A stretch of 64,000 bases of DNA from Bdellovibrionaceae bacterium UBA1609 (GTDB lineage: Bacteria > Bdellovibrionota > Bdellovibrionia > Bdellovibrionales > UBA1609), in NCBI GenBank assembly GCA_002321895.1, contig DCMZ01000008.1, forward strand, positions 62,001 to 126,000. The letters run 5' to 3'. The notes beneath the pieces are model-generated. The model searched no databases. It was not told the DNA's origin and saw only the letters and a list, made by a program, of their open reading frames with translations. The position numbers were made by a program, and so were the translations under genes. This document shows positions 8,390-17,670 of this stretch, in pieces. Within the stretch, counting starts at the first letter, position 1. Every line of letters begins with the position of its first letter.

Positions 8390-10911
8390 GGTTTGATAAA
8401 GAATATGCCAGGACTTGACCACTCACTTCTAAATTTCTTTTGATGTTTGGCTCGTACACGCCAATAGTATTTACCCACCTGCCAAGTGTTTTTCATGATA
8501 TATTTAGGAACTAATGTACTGTAAGTGGAAATGACACTTTTAAACTTTCGGTCTCTTGCAAACTGCACTTCGAATGAATCAGAATGGGCTGGAGATGCCC
8601 ATTCGAAAACTGTATTATTAGCCGTGGGGTGTATTCGAACGGCATTCTTTGGCTGAATTAATGAAGGAGACTTGATATCCAAGTTCGGATTTATAAATGT
8701 CTTTTCAGGGTCAGAGTACTCTCCAACCACTTCCCCACGCTTATTAAGTGCGGCCACTTTTACAAAAATAGGAGTGGAGGCGGGAAGCCGCAGTTGCGCT
8801 TTGCTCTCTCGAGTTCGCGTTTTAGTGATCACTTTTTTGAAAGAAGAATCTCTGCTTACAACAATGCTATAGCTGTCGGCGGCAGGCAAATTTGACCAAC
8901 TCACTGGTATACTTTGCGGTGATTTTAATTCATTTGGGTTTGAGACCTTAACGTCATATCTATTTCTTACGTTCATTCTTGGCTGAACACTGTCGACATT
9001 TAGGGACTTTATCGAGCTAAAAATACTATCAGGGCCATCTCTGTTGACGGCTTTAACTCTATAATAATAGCGACCCGCTTTTTTCGGGGTCCACTCCAAA
9101 ACATTGTTTCGAGTATTTAGTTTGTATGTATTCTTACCTTGAAACTTCTGATTATCGGCAACTTCTACAGTGTAGTAATCGGCTTTTGAAACTCGATTCC
9201 ATGAAATTCGAGTGTCTGCGCCAACGATAGATTTGGTAATGCCAGAAGTCAGAATAGGCGGTGAGATTCTCTGTAACTGGGAAACTTTCTGGGTAGGAGC
9301 GATAACGCTTCTAGGATCAGTGAAACTATTATTAGTCTGAATCTCTTTTCTCTTTGTGTTCGTTTTAGAATCAGTACTATTTGCTGGAACTCTTGTATTT
9401 GATAAGACCTTTTTAGCAAGAATATCAAAAGTCTTAGATTCACTGTACAGCCCCTTTGAAAGAGGGTCCTCATAGGTAATAACTCGCCAGAAGTAGCTAC
9501 CTGGTTTCAAAGGTACGTCATCGGTGGACTTATTTTTAGTCACATTCATGTAGACGATATTTTTAAAGTTAGGATCGGTGGCCACCTCTAGATGATGCTC
9601 ACCTTCCGTTGTCGCTGAGATCCACTGAAAATCAACCTTGGCTGGGCGACTTAAATTAGAATAAGATGATTCAATGATTTGTCTGTCCGCAGGGTTTAGT
9701 AGCTGAGTGGGAGTGGGTTCAACAATAGCATTTTCGACCACTTGGTTTCCAGGGACTGATGGTTCTGATGAGGTGTCATCATTTGTGAACAAGAGGAAGC
9801 CAGCAACCAGCATTACTAAAGCTCCTAATGCGGCAACCACTCGGCCTTTATTCAAATCGACTTTCTGAATGTTCATTGAAGTTCTATTGGCCATTTTTGT
9901 TACTTCTAAGTCATTGAAGTCATATTGCGTGGGTGGCATTGCACGACTAGAGTCAGATATATTGATCGCTCTACCCCGTCGAGAAGATTGCTGAGGTGTG
10001 GAAGTGAAGGAAGGAGTGTGAGTGACCGGATCGATGCGGCTATCGAGATGTATTTGCTGTTCTTCTACCGCATTTGGATTCTTTCGCCATTTTAGAATGT
10101 CCAATTTGATATCGTCCACGGATCGGTATCGGAGATTAAGACTTCTTTCACACATACGAAGAACAATTTGTTTTAATCGAACAGGTACTTTGCCCTCAAG
10201 TCTAGGAGGGAACTTTATATCGACACTGTCGATCTTCTTGAGGACTTCAATTCTGTTTTTTGATTTAAAAGGAACACGACCAACAAGCATTTCATAAAAT
10301 ATAATACCTAGACTTCTAATATCTGTCTGAGTGGTTGCGGGCTCACCGCGAGCAATTTCTGGTGCAATGTAATTTAGGGAGCCAAGTACAGTTCCTAGCT
10401 GTGTGAGTTCATGTTCCTCGTCTTGCATGATTTTAGCGATACCAAAATCAACAATCTTCAATACCCCGGAAGTATCAACAATCATATTCTTAGGCTTTAA
10501 ATCTCTATGAATAATCTTCTTGTCATGCAACTGTTTAACGCCATCGAGCATTTGCAACCAAAAATCGACAGCTTGGTCCAGTTCAAGGGGGAAGTTCTGT
10601 TTTATATGATCATGAAGGTCTACTCCTTCAATGTATTCCATAGCTATATAGGGAACACCCTTATGTTCTCCAACAGAATAGATGGTCACTGTGTGCTGAT
10701 GAACAATTTTAGCTAGAGCCATTCCTTCTGTCTGGAACCTTCTAACCATTTCTGGATCACTGGCAAGATCTACAGACAGGAACTTTATAGCGACTCTACG
10801 TCGAAGGTTTTCATCTTGAGCTTCATAAACCCGTCCCATTCCACCGCGTCCGATAGTTTTGATAATTTTGAAATTGTTGACCATGTCGCCGGGTTTAATT
10901 AAATCTGCCAT
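8386..10911 (-). CDS. Membrane Ser/Thr protein kinase with extracytoplasmic FN3-like repeats
   Basis: Residues 10-270 are a PknB-type kinase: glycine loop GRGGMGRVYEA, VAIKF lysine, HRDLKPKN near residue 135, DFG, and APE. A low-complexity juxtamembrane linker follows, then one membrane segment at about 357-375. The outer part carries about four fibronectin-III-like modules, each with a Y[TSE]VxV...F motif and a YFWRV or YYWRV strand. By family it autophosphorylates and senses something outside the cytoplasmic membrane; PASTA repeats, usual in Gram-positive homologues, are absent. The downstream gene is convergent, so the kinase appears to be monocistronic. Confidence 0.9.
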   Translation of the reverse strand: MADLIKPGDMVNNFKIIKTIGRGGMGRVYEAQDENLRRRVAIKFLSVDLASDPEMVRRFQTEGMALAKIVHQHTVTIYSVGEHKGVPYIAMEYIEGVDLHDHIKQNFPLELDQAVDFWLQMLDGVKQLHDKKIIHRDLKPKNMIVDTSGVLKIVDFGIAKIMQDEEHELTQLGTVLGSLNYIAPEIARGEPATTQTDIRSLGIIFYEMLVGRVPFKSKNRIEVLKKIDSVDIKFPPRLEGKVPVRLKQIVLRMCERSLNLRYRSVDDIKLDILKWRKNPNAVEEQQIHLDSRIDPVTHTPSFTSTPQQSSRRGRAINISDSSRAMPPTQYDFNDLEVTKMANRTSMNIQKVDLNKGRVVAALGALVMLVAGFLLFTNDDTSSEPSVPGNQVVENAIVEPTPTQLLNPADRQIIESSYSNLSRPAKVDFQWISATTEGEHHLEVATDPNFKNIVYMNVTKNKSTDDVPLKPGSYFWRVITYEDPLSKGLYSESKTFDILAKKVLSNTRVPANSTDSKTNTKRKEIQTNNSFTDPRSVIAPTQKVSQLQRISPPILTSGITKSIVGADTRISWNRVSKADYYTVEVADNQKFQGKNTYKLNTRNNVLEWTPKKAGRYYYRVKAVNRDGPDSIFSSIKSLNVDSVQPRMNVRNRYDVKVSNPNELKSPQSIPVSWSNLPAADSYSIVVSRDSSFKKVITKTRTRESKAQLRLPASTPIFVKVAALNKRGEVVGEYSDPEKTFINPNLDIKSPSLIQPKNAVRIHPTANNTVFEWASPAHSDSFEVQFARDRKFKSVISTYSTLVPKYIMKNTWQVGKYYWRVRAKHQKKFRSEWSSPGIFFIKP

Positions 10912-11222
10912 ATGCTATTGATTTTATCGGGAAAACGAGAAATGAAATGAAATGAAATTAGTCGAATTGTTGCGTGATTACCCTTGTAAATTGGGTAGTT
11001 TAGACGATCCAGATATTGGGTTGGGTTTAAATCTCAATGTTCTGTCTCAAAATAATACAGCATTATTTGAAACACCCACATAAGGCTAGTTAGTAGTGAA
11101 TGCCGTTAATTCCACTTCTACACTGCAAAACTTCATTAGAGGTCTAGGTTATAGGTCGATGGGGTAAAGGAATGAGTTGCAATCTAGAGCCTGTTTATTA
11201 AAATTTATGTACAGGAGAAAAT
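10912..11222. other. Divergent intergenic region between kinase and small membrane protein genes
   Basis: A 311-base non-coding stretch holding the upstream regions of both divergent genes. It contains a short tandem repeat of the pentamer AATGA (three copies plus a variant, 10941-10959) close to the kinase start, a promoter candidate at 11177-11204 and a ribosome site AGGAG at 11212-11216. No RNA gene was recognised. Confidence 0.6.
11177..11204 (+). promoter_or_regulatory. Weak sigma-70-like promoter candidate
   Basis: TTGCAA (11177-11182) and TAAAAT (11199-11204) are separated by 16 bases upstream of the ATG at 11223. The resulting leader would be very short, just enough for the AGGAG ribosome site. 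Confidence 0.35.
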
Positions 11223-11621
11223 ATGGAACAAAAAAGAAACCTCGTCAGTCTGCTACAATCAAAAATTACAATTGATCAATACCATAAATATCTCATGATC
11301 TTTTCCTGTATGATTGCGAGTGTGGTATTTATCGCTCAGCTGGTTTCCAGTAGTGTTCCTTTGAGTCAGATGTCTGGTATACAGATTTTTCAATCGTTCT
11401 GGTTGCCGCTCATGTTTGTTTTTATGGGATCTATATTTTTAGTTTCAGGAAGAGCTATCACTGATCAAATTGATACTGAAAAAAACCTGATCATTGATGA
11501 GATTGAAAAAATTAAAAGCAAAGAGTTTTCCGACCGCAGAACTTTACGTACAAATGACGAACTCAAAGAAGTCATGGATAAAGTTCATGAGTTGGCAGAT
11601 CTATTAAAAACTTCTAATTAG
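11223..11621 (+). CDS. Small two-helix membrane protein with cytoplasmic helical tail
   Basis: A 132-residue protein with an ATG six bases after AGGAG. Two hydrophobic segments (about residues 23-45 and 56-80) form a membrane hairpin, followed by a charged, probably coiled-coil tail containing EKNLIIDEIEKIKSK. No enzymatic motif or known family was recognised. The stop overlaps the stop of the convergent FliG-like gene by four bases. Confidence 0.6.
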   Translation: MEQKRNLVSLLQSKITIDQYHKYLMIFSCMIASVVFIAQLVSSSVPLSQMSGIQIFQSFWLPLMFVFMGSIFLVSGRAITDQIDTEKNLIIDEIEKIKSKEFSDRRTLRTNDELKEVMDKVHELADLLKTSN

Positions 11622-12052
11622 ACCAGGGGGTCATCTCCGTCATCTAAGAGCATCAAAAGGCCTTTTTCTTTCAATTCAGATGCGACAGCCATAATTTTAT
11701 TTTGCGCATCTGTGACTTTACTCATCGGTTTTGGACCCATTTCATTAATTCTTTCAACCAGAGAGTTATATCTGCGCTCGCTCATATTTCTTTTTAAATG
11801 AGAGAGTAGGTCATCGTTCTTTTGGCGTAATGCAAGAGCCCAATCTTCCAATTCAGTTTGGTTGAGTAGGGATTGAATGCCTTTACCATTACACTGGGAA
11901 AGGTCCGAAAACTGGAAGAGATGATTTCTTAGCTCTTCAGCGGCTTTCGGATCTTTTTTGGAAATCTCATCGAGGAGTTTGTTCTGCTCTTTAGTGGAAA
12001 GGTACTTGAGAGCTTCCAAAGCGTGGCTGAATCCAAATTTATCTTTTCCCAT
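11618..12052 (-). CDS. Stand-alone FliG C-terminal domain protein
   Basis: A 144-residue protein that aligns along its length with the FliG C-terminal domain: FQFSDLSQCNGKGIQSLL matches the FliG F-x-FEDL..LDDRSIQ stretch, then LALALR, KRNMSERR, EMGPKPMSKV and AQNKIMAVASELKEKG. It ends DDGDDPLV, like the tail of E. coli FliG. FliG is the rotor switch protein facing MotA. Comparing from memory with the E. coli torque residues, positions 264 (K to R), 281 (R) and 288 (D to E) keep their charge, while 289 (D to R) and 297 (R to P) do not. The FliG N and middle domains are absent. It lies 12 bases after ttcA, probably co-transcribed, away from any flagellar operon. Confidence 0.75.
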   Translation of the reverse strand: MGKDKFGFSHALEALKYLSTKEQNKLLDEISKKDPKAAEELRNHLFQFSDLSQCNGKGIQSLLNQTELEDWALALRQKNDDLLSHLKRNMSERRYNSLVERINEMGPKPMSKVTDAQNKIMAVASELKEKGLLMLLDDGDDPLV

Positions 12053-12064
12053 GGATTCATTGTA

Positions 12065-12910
12065 CTATAGATTTTTGAAGGAAAACAGGGTCTGGTCGAA
12101 CAATTGACTGGCGCGCACATTTCCCAGACTGTTAAGGAGCGAAGCCTTTAGTTGAGGAGACTCAGATTCTAGCTGAGCAATGAGTTGTTTAATTTTCTTA
12201 CGTTTAAGATTGTCCTGAGAGCCACAAAGATTACATGGAATAACAGGTGGAGAGAGTATCCTTTGCCCGTCTATGATTTCATTTTCATAGACGTAACAAA
12301 AAGGTCTCAATAGTAAATTTCGACCATCATCCGATCTAAGTACCGGAGGCATTGAGGATATTTTTCCAGAATAGAATTGATTTAAGAAGAGGGTTTCAAT
12401 GGCATCGTCAGCATGATGTCCCAAAGCAATTTTATTAAATCCCATCTCATGAGCATGGTTGTATAAAATTCCCCTACGAAGTCGGGAGCACAGAGAGCAG
12501 AAAGTCTTCCCCTCAGGGACCTTTTCTTTAACAATACTATAGGTGTCTTGTTGTAGAACTTTTAACTCAAGACCCAGTGAATCCACCCATTTTTTGAAAG
12601 CGTCTACATAAAAACCGGGCTGTTTCTGATCAAGAATTACTGGGTAAAGAGAAAAATTAAACTTAGATTTTTTTTGAATCTGAAGCAATGTATACAACAA
12701 CACACTACTGTCTTTGCCACCCGAAACAGCTACCATGATCCGATCACCATCTTGAATCATACCAAAATCGTTAAGGGCTTTTACGCACTTTTTCCGAACG
12801 GTGGTCAGCGCTTGGTCGACTTCTTTTCTATCAGAAGTAGGGGGCTTTGATGCTTTATCCGGCGAAGTTTCCATGCCCCACTTCATATACAATCTGAGGG
12901 GACATGGCAA
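12065..12910 (-). CDS. ttcA: tRNA 2-thiocytidine synthetase TtcA-like PP-loop protein
   Basis: A PP-loop ATPase with the SGGKDS signature at residues 63-68 and two cysteine pairs, CSLC and CNLC, that in TtcA hold an iron-sulfur cluster. It also has the family segments ALGHHADDAIETLFLN and MPPVLRSDDGRN. TtcA thiolates cytidine 32 of tRNAs in the cytoplasm using ATP. Several in-frame starts exist (residues 1, 9, 13) and none has a strong ribosome site, so the exact N-terminus is uncertain. The FliG-like gene follows after 12 bases. Confidence 0.85.
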   Translation of the reverse strand: MPCPLRLYMKWGMETSPDKASKPPTSDRKEVDQALTTVRKKCVKALNDFGMIQDGDRIMVAVSGGKDSSVLLYTLLQIQKKSKFNFSLYPVILDQKQPGFYVDAFKKWVDSLGLELKVLQQDTYSIVKEKVPEGKTFCSLCSRLRRGILYNHAHEMGFNKIALGHHADDAIETLFLNQFYSGKISSMPPVLRSDDGRNLLLRPFCYVYENEIIDGQRILSPPVIPCNLCGSQDNLKRKKIKQLIAQLESESPQLKASLLNSLGNVRASQLFDQTLFSFKNL

Positions 12911-13002
12911 GGGCTGGTCTTACGGCTAGCCCCTTGAATTCCCCAGCTGTGAGTTATGGAAAGCCTTGATACTATTGAGGTATTCCCTGAAAGGCGGTTG
13001 AG

Positions 13003-13758
13003 TTGAGAAAAAGACGCAGACGACTGAATATTGAAAGAACAACAAGTGATATGCCTGGTTTGATGGGGATGTTTGAAACCTTTTTAAGGTCCTTTAGAAC
13101 TCTAGCATTTGCAGCCCTACTATCACCACTTATAATTCTTTGTGCTGCCGCCATGGCTTTAGCAGCTACTCCTAGCGTACTATTTTTCCAATTCATGGAC
13201 GAACTCACTGTGAATAGTCATTACTTGGTAAGAGCTTTCGGATTCGCATTTTCCATTTCCTTTGGATATGTCATTTATGGCTTTTGTATCATCTTCGTGG
13301 TTCCAGCTATCAATTTTCTTTTGCCATTAAGGATTCGACCTTGGAAGGGCATTTGGTACTCGTTGCAGAGTATACCTTGGTTTGTTCATAATGCTCTTAC
13401 CTACATTGTTCGCTACACGTTTTTAGAGTTTTTGACTCCTTCACCTTTGAATGTCTTATTTTACAAAATGATGGGTATGAAGGTGGGTAAGGGAGTTATA
13501 ATTAATTCCACTAATATTTCTGATCCGGCATTAATCACATTGGGTGATTATGTCACTGTGGGTGGTTCGGCTCATATATTTGCTCATTATGGGCAAAAAG
13601 GAATTTTGATTATGGCTCCGGTGATAATCAAAGATCGAGTTACAGTGGGATTGAAAGCGAGTATAATGGGAGATGTCATTGTGGAAGAAGGCGCTATAGT
13701 GAAACCTCACACAGTACTGCTACCCAAGTCTCGAGTAGCAGCTGGCACATCGGTTTAA
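13003..13758 (+). CDS. Membrane-anchored hexapeptide-repeat (LbetaH) protein
   Basis: The N-terminal half has two or three hydrophobic helices (about residues 27-55 and 72-105). The C-terminal 100 residues have the repeating [LIV]-G-x4 pattern of a left-handed beta helix (VGKGVIINSTNISDPALITLGDYVTVGG, split here as VGKGVIINST and ITLGDYVTVG). Such domains occur in acyltransferases and carbonic anhydrase-like proteins; no complete catalytic set was identified. The first codon is TTG with a weak ribosome site, so translation may begin at a later ATG such as residue 17. Its end is 11 bases from the convergent permease gene. Confidence 0.65.
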   Translation: MRKRRRRLNIERTTSDMPGLMGMFETFLRSFRTLAFAALLSPLIILCAAAMALAATPSVLFFQFMDELTVNSHYLVRAFGFAFSISFGYVIYGFCIIFVVPAINFLLPLRIRPWKGIWYSLQSIPWFVHNALTYIVRYTFLEFLTPSPLNVLFYKMMGMKVGKGVIINSTNISDPALITLGDYVTVGGSAHIFAHYGQKGILIMAPVIIKDRVTVGLKASIMGDVIVEEGAIVKPHTVLLPKSRVAAGTSV

Positions 13759-13769
13759 GATTCCTATTG

Positions 13770-16304
13770 TTATAGAATTATTTTCTTTTTTAAATATCGA
13801 TTAGCGGTAAACAGCGTAACAAAAAGCGTAAGGGCGTTCACGGCAATAAAAGTGGCCGTAGGAATGAGTCCGTTAAAAACCCAAATGCTTTCAAACAGTA
13901 GGCTGGAGATAATATAGCTGGTTATCATTGAGAGAATAGATCCAAGTAGAGATGCCGTAATGGATATAGTTAAAAACTCGTACACTAAAGTTTTTTTAAC
14001 AAATCCAAACCCTGAACCCATCGCTTTCAGCAAATTGATGTCCCACTTTCGATCCCGAACCTGATGACTCAATATGGAAAACATGACCAGGAAGCCCACC
14101 AGTAGGCTGAGAGCGGCCATTGACTTGAGTGCTAGGCTCATTTGCTTAGAGATATCCATTAGCCTTGATACCAAGCGAGTGACATCGATTATAGATACGT
14201 TGGGTTGTTCTTTTACGATTTGCATTTGAATTTGATCTTTGATCTCAGGACTGACTGATCCCACCGAGGCAAGGTAAGTCTTAGGAGCTGGTTCAAGCAC
14301 TCCGGGCTGGAAAAGAACAAAGAAGTTAGGTTGAAAGCTAGACCACTTCACGGACCTTGTATTAATGATTTTTCCAGTTACAGGTATGCTCTGAACATCA
14401 AAAGTTAAAACATCACCAATTTCTAAATCTAATCGATCGGCGAAACGTGTTTCAATACTAATTTCGGCGGGCTCTGTTCCATCTCCGCTGTAAGTACCAG
14501 AAAAGGGTTCGCCGTCTAAAAGAGTTTCCGATTCACTTAATGAATCCCGATAGGAGAGATTAAAGCCTCGATTGCGGAAACGTTGTTCCTTCTTTTCTTC
14601 ACGAGTTAAGGCGCGACCTTTCTTCTTTTCGAAATCACTGCCATTTACGGAGGTTAATCTGGCCCGAACCATGGGGGAAAGTTGATGTAGGGGAGCTTCG
14701 AAACTCTTTACAATCTCCTGAATCCGATTCACTTGTTCATCTTGAATATCAAACATAAACAAGCTGGGAAGCTTTGATTGTTCCGGGTTTTCCATTTCTG
14801 TCTGAAGGCTTGCTTCCAACTGTGGTATTAAATTTATTAAGAGTAATCCCAGGCTCAATGAGATAAAGCTAGCTAAAGCTGGTACCGGTTTTCTAATGAG
14901 ACTGAGTAAAGCATGTTTATAGGTTGTTCCAAAGCGGTATGTGAATGACTTTAAAATTCTCAGGATCAATATAAATATGAGCGCAAGTACGACACCGCCG
15001 CCAACAAATCCTGCGAAAAACAAACTGCCCACTTGCAATGAATTACTCACGAGTACAGCCATCACCCAAAAAATAAATACATTCACTCCAAATAGAATTG
15101 CAGATAAAGGCTGCACTTTAAGTTTCGGTGATTGGGATTCTGAAAATACCAAGTTGGGTTTGATATTATAAAGTTGAAATAAAATGGGTAGAGCGACAAC
15201 AACGGCTATAAACAGTGAGGAGAGCAGGCAGCCTAAAACAAACAAACTGCCGTACTCCACACTTAGTGGGTTAGTAACCAGTTCATTTGTAATTAGAAGT
15301 AGGGCATCTAAAAAGACTCTTGATCCAATCAGCGTAAAGATCCCAGAGAGAAGTCCTAGGAATATAATCTGTAGAAGGAAAATTAAAAAACACCGAAGCT
15401 GGGAGAAGCCGAGGCTTTGAAGAGTAGCAATCACTTTCACTCTTTCGGCGATATAGAAGCGAATTAAAAATATCACTCCAATAGCAGATAAAAATAGAGC
15501 GGCTATAGACGCAAGTCCCAAATAGTCACTGAGGTAGGAAAGCAGTCTTCCGGTGCGCTCGCTGAGTGAACGATGGGTATAGCTTCTAATGTATTCCGGA
15601 ATGGTCTCGTCTTCGGAGAGTTGAGTTTGCCACTGTTCCAATTCCTGCTCCGTGGCATTGGGCATATAGTAAACTACTCTGTGCCAAGCCAAGGACTGTT
15701 CGGTAATTAGCTGGGTAGATGGCAGGTGTGCATAGTCGATGTAGACGTTTGGCGCCATTCCCGTAGTTACACCAGCAACAGCATCGTTAACAACCACTCC
15801 TGTTACGCGAAATTGACCTTGACCGATTTTAATGAAATCCCCGACCTCTAAATCCAGTTGAGTCAGGAGCTCCGGGTAAACCCACGCGTTGGGTCCGAGG
15901 TTTAATTCATGGATGTCTGCGAGTCGGTCAGGATCTAACTCCACCTTACCATAGAAGGGAAATACGCCGGGTTCTATGGCCTTTATTTGAGCGAGTCGTG
16001 AAATACCACTTTCGGCAGCCACCATAGAAAGTGTTTCCAGTTGTATAGACTTTTGCTCGAACTTCCCTAAGGTCTTCTCAATATCTGCAACAGCGCTCTC
16101 GGGAAGTGGTCGCCGAGCAGAAATACCAAAATCAGCACCCAAGGTTTCTCTGGATTTAGCTCCAATAGAATCTTCAATGGCGACTTTAAAATTGAGTAAG
16201 GTGACAAAACCAACCAATCCAATGGAAAGGTTTATAATAATGAGTAGGGATTGCACTTTAGCATTGAGAAGATCTTTAAGGGCTAACTTTAGATTTAACA
16301 GCAT
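13770..16304 (-). CDS. ybbP: ABC transporter permease, YbbP/FtsX-type
   Basis: An 844-residue permease with an N-terminal membrane helix, a large MacB-like periplasmic domain, three membrane helices near residues 260-370, further helices, a second periplasmic domain and a terminal three-helix FtsX unit. This is the duplicated architecture of YbbP-like permeases. Its ATG shares one base with the stop of the ATPase gene (TAATG). The order TesA-like esterase, ATPase, permease mirrors the tesA-ybbA-ybbP neighbourhood of many proteobacteria. Substrate unknown; related systems handle lipids or lipoproteins. Confidence 0.85.
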   Translation of the reverse strand: MLLNLKLALKDLLNAKVQSLLIIINLSIGLVGFVTLLNFKVAIEDSIGAKSRETLGADFGISARRPLPESAVADIEKTLGKFEQKSIQLETLSMVAAESGISRLAQIKAIEPGVFPFYGKVELDPDRLADIHELNLGPNAWVYPELLTQLDLEVGDFIKIGQGQFRVTGVVVNDAVAGVTTGMAPNVYIDYAHLPSTQLITEQSLAWHRVVYYMPNATEQELEQWQTQLSEDETIPEYIRSYTHRSLSERTGRLLSYLSDYLGLASIAALFLSAIGVIFLIRFYIAERVKVIATLQSLGFSQLRCFLIFLLQIIFLGLLSGIFTLIGSRVFLDALLLITNELVTNPLSVEYGSLFVLGCLLSSLFIAVVVALPILFQLYNIKPNLVFSESQSPKLKVQPLSAILFGVNVFIFWVMAVLVSNSLQVGSLFFAGFVGGGVVLALIFILILRILKSFTYRFGTTYKHALLSLIRKPVPALASFISLSLGLLLINLIPQLEASLQTEMENPEQSKLPSLFMFDIQDEQVNRIQEIVKSFEAPLHQLSPMVRARLTSVNGSDFEKKKGRALTREEKKEQRFRNRGFNLSYRDSLSESETLLDGEPFSGTYSGDGTEPAEISIETRFADRLDLEIGDVLTFDVQSIPVTGKIINTRSVKWSSFQPNFFVLFQPGVLEPAPKTYLASVGSVSPEIKDQIQMQIVKEQPNVSIIDVTRLVSRLMDISKQMSLALKSMAALSLLVGFLVMFSILSHQVRDRKWDINLLKAMGSGFGFVKKTLVYEFLTISITASLLGSILSMITSYIISSLLFESIWVFNGLIPTATFIAVNALTLFVTLFTANRYLKKKIIL

Positions 16305-16957
16305 TAGACGCGGCCACCTTTGATCTCAATGGTTCTAGAGCATCTATTGGCTAGTTCTCGATCATGGGTCACTAGAACAAGGGTCATGTCACCCCCATTG
16401 ACTTGATCAAAGATCACGTCCATTACGATTTTACCCGTTTCAAAGTCCAAATTTCCACTGGGTTCATCTGCCAGCAGAAGTTTAGGTTTCACCGAAGTGG
16501 CGCGAGCGATGGCGACGCGTTGGCATTCCCCACCACTGAGTTCATGGGGGCGATGATGCAATCTATGGGACAACCCCACTTGGTCTAAAAGTTTTTTGGC
16601 AGTGCTCTCCGGATCAGATTTCCCAGTGAGCTCCATAGGAAGCATAACGTTCTCCATGGCCGTTAAATGAGGCATCAAATGAAACTGTTGAAAAACAATC
16701 CCAATGTTTTCAGCCCGAAATTGAGAAAGCTCCTTTTCAGACAGCTGCGTGATATTGGTTTCGTTAAAATGAATGGATCCCGACTCTGGAGAATCTAAAC
16801 CGGCCATGAGACTCATTAATGTGGATTTTCCACTCCCGGAGGTGCCGATAATGGCAACGGTCTCGCCGGGATCTATTTGCAGAGAGACATCGGACAGGGC
16901 ATGAATCTGAGTTTCACCTTGAAGATAGGTCTTTGATACATGGTTTACAGTAATCAT
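16304..16957 (-). CDS. ybbA: ABC transporter ATP-binding protein, YbbA/LolD-type
   Basis: A complete 217-residue ATPase with Walker A GTSGSGKST (38-46), the Q-loop region VFQQFHLMPHLTAMENVMLP, signature LSGGECQRVAIARA near 140, Walker B LLLADEPSGNLD near 163 and a switch histidine in LVTHDRE. This belongs to the MacB/LolD subfamily, which powers FtsX-type permeases. It is translationally coupled at both ends: it overlaps the esterase stop by four bases and the permease start by one. Confidence 0.9.
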   Translation of the reverse strand: MITVNHVSKTYLQGETQIHALSDVSLQIDPGETVAIIGTSGSGKSTLMSLMAGLDSPESGSIHFNETNITQLSEKELSQFRAENIGIVFQQFHLMPHLTAMENVMLPMELTGKSDPESTAKKLLDQVGLSHRLHHRPHELSGGECQRVAIARATSVKPKLLLADEPSGNLDFETGKIVMDVIFDQVNGGDMTLVLVTHDRELANRCSRTIEIKGGRV

Positions 16958-17595
16958 AGATTCAACACCTTTTTAATTAGAGGGTACATGTTCTTTGCAA
17001 TGATAAGATGACCTTTTTCATTGGGATGGATTCTGTCGTTAAGATTAAGCTCAGGTTTGCCCCCTACGTCCTTTAATAGGAATGGCATTAAGGGAACGCT
17101 ATGTTTTTTGGATAACTTGGGAAACATTTTTTTAAACCCATCTTGGTAGGCTTTTCCATAATTATCAGGCAATTGCATTCCAAGGAGTAAAACTGGGATT
17201 TTAGATTTTTGCGCAAGTAAAATGGCCTTTTCTAAGTTTTTCTCAGTGGTTTCAATGGGGAATCCTCTTAAACCATCATTCCCACCTAAGCCAATCACCA
17301 GAAGATCCATAGGCTGTTTTAACAGCCAATTGAGCCGAGAGGGCAGGCTCGCTGAAGTGCTACCGGAGATCCCAACATTAACGATTTCGACTTGGTGGTT
17401 ATCTTGATTAAACATTTTTTGTAACTGACTGGGGTAGGCGGATTCCTTTTCTATACCATATCCTGCAGTAATGGAGTCCCCCAGAAAGACCACTTTCTTA
17501 GGTGCGGTGGGTGTCTTTGAAGGAGCTGTATTTTTAGACTGAGCCAAGGCGTGAAAACTGAATGCTAGAATTATTAGCGTGGTTCGAAAAATCAT
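16954..17595 (-). CDS. tesA: Secreted SGNH esterase, TesA/arylesterase type
   Basis: A signal peptide (residues 1-19, ending HALAQ) is followed by the SGNH hydrolase blocks: GDSITAGYG with nucleophile Ser41, the glycine of block II, GLGGNDGLR of block III, and DRIHPNEKGH holding the catalytic Asp and His near residue 190. The family (TesA, arylesterase) hydrolyses thioesters, lysophospholipids and aryl esters in the periplasm. AGGAG lies 11 bases upstream of the start. It heads a three-gene operon with the ABC transporter; its upstream region carries the terminator of yceI. Confidence 0.9.
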   Translation of the reverse strand: MIFRTTLIILAFSFHALAQSKNTAPSKTPTAPKKVVFLGDSITAGYGIEKESAYPSQLQKMFNQDNHQVEIVNVGISGSTSASLPSRLNWLLKQPMDLLVIGLGGNDGLRGFPIETTEKNLEKAILLAQKSKIPVLLLGMQLPDNYGKAYQDGFKKMFPKLSKKHSVPLMPFLLKDVGGKPELNLNDRIHPNEKGHLIIAKNMYPLIKKVLNL

Positions 17596-17611
17596 TGGGC
17601 GAGTATCTCCT

Positions 17612-17647
17612 AAAAAAAGAGGAGCGTAAATCGATTACGCTCCTCTT
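17612..17647 (-). terminator. Strong intrinsic terminator after the YceI gene
   Basis: A perfect 13-bp stem (17617-17629 with 17635-17647, AAGAGGAGCGTAA arm) with a 5-nt loop is followed on the minus strand by a run of T. It lies 23 bases after the YceI stop and directly before the ribosome site of the esterase operon. Confidence 0.85.
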
Positions 17648-17670
17648 AAGTGAAAATATAAGTGATTAAA

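Noticed and set aside
10022..10297. Plus-strand ORF inside the kinase gene
   Set aside because: A shadow of the conserved kinase domain on the other strand.
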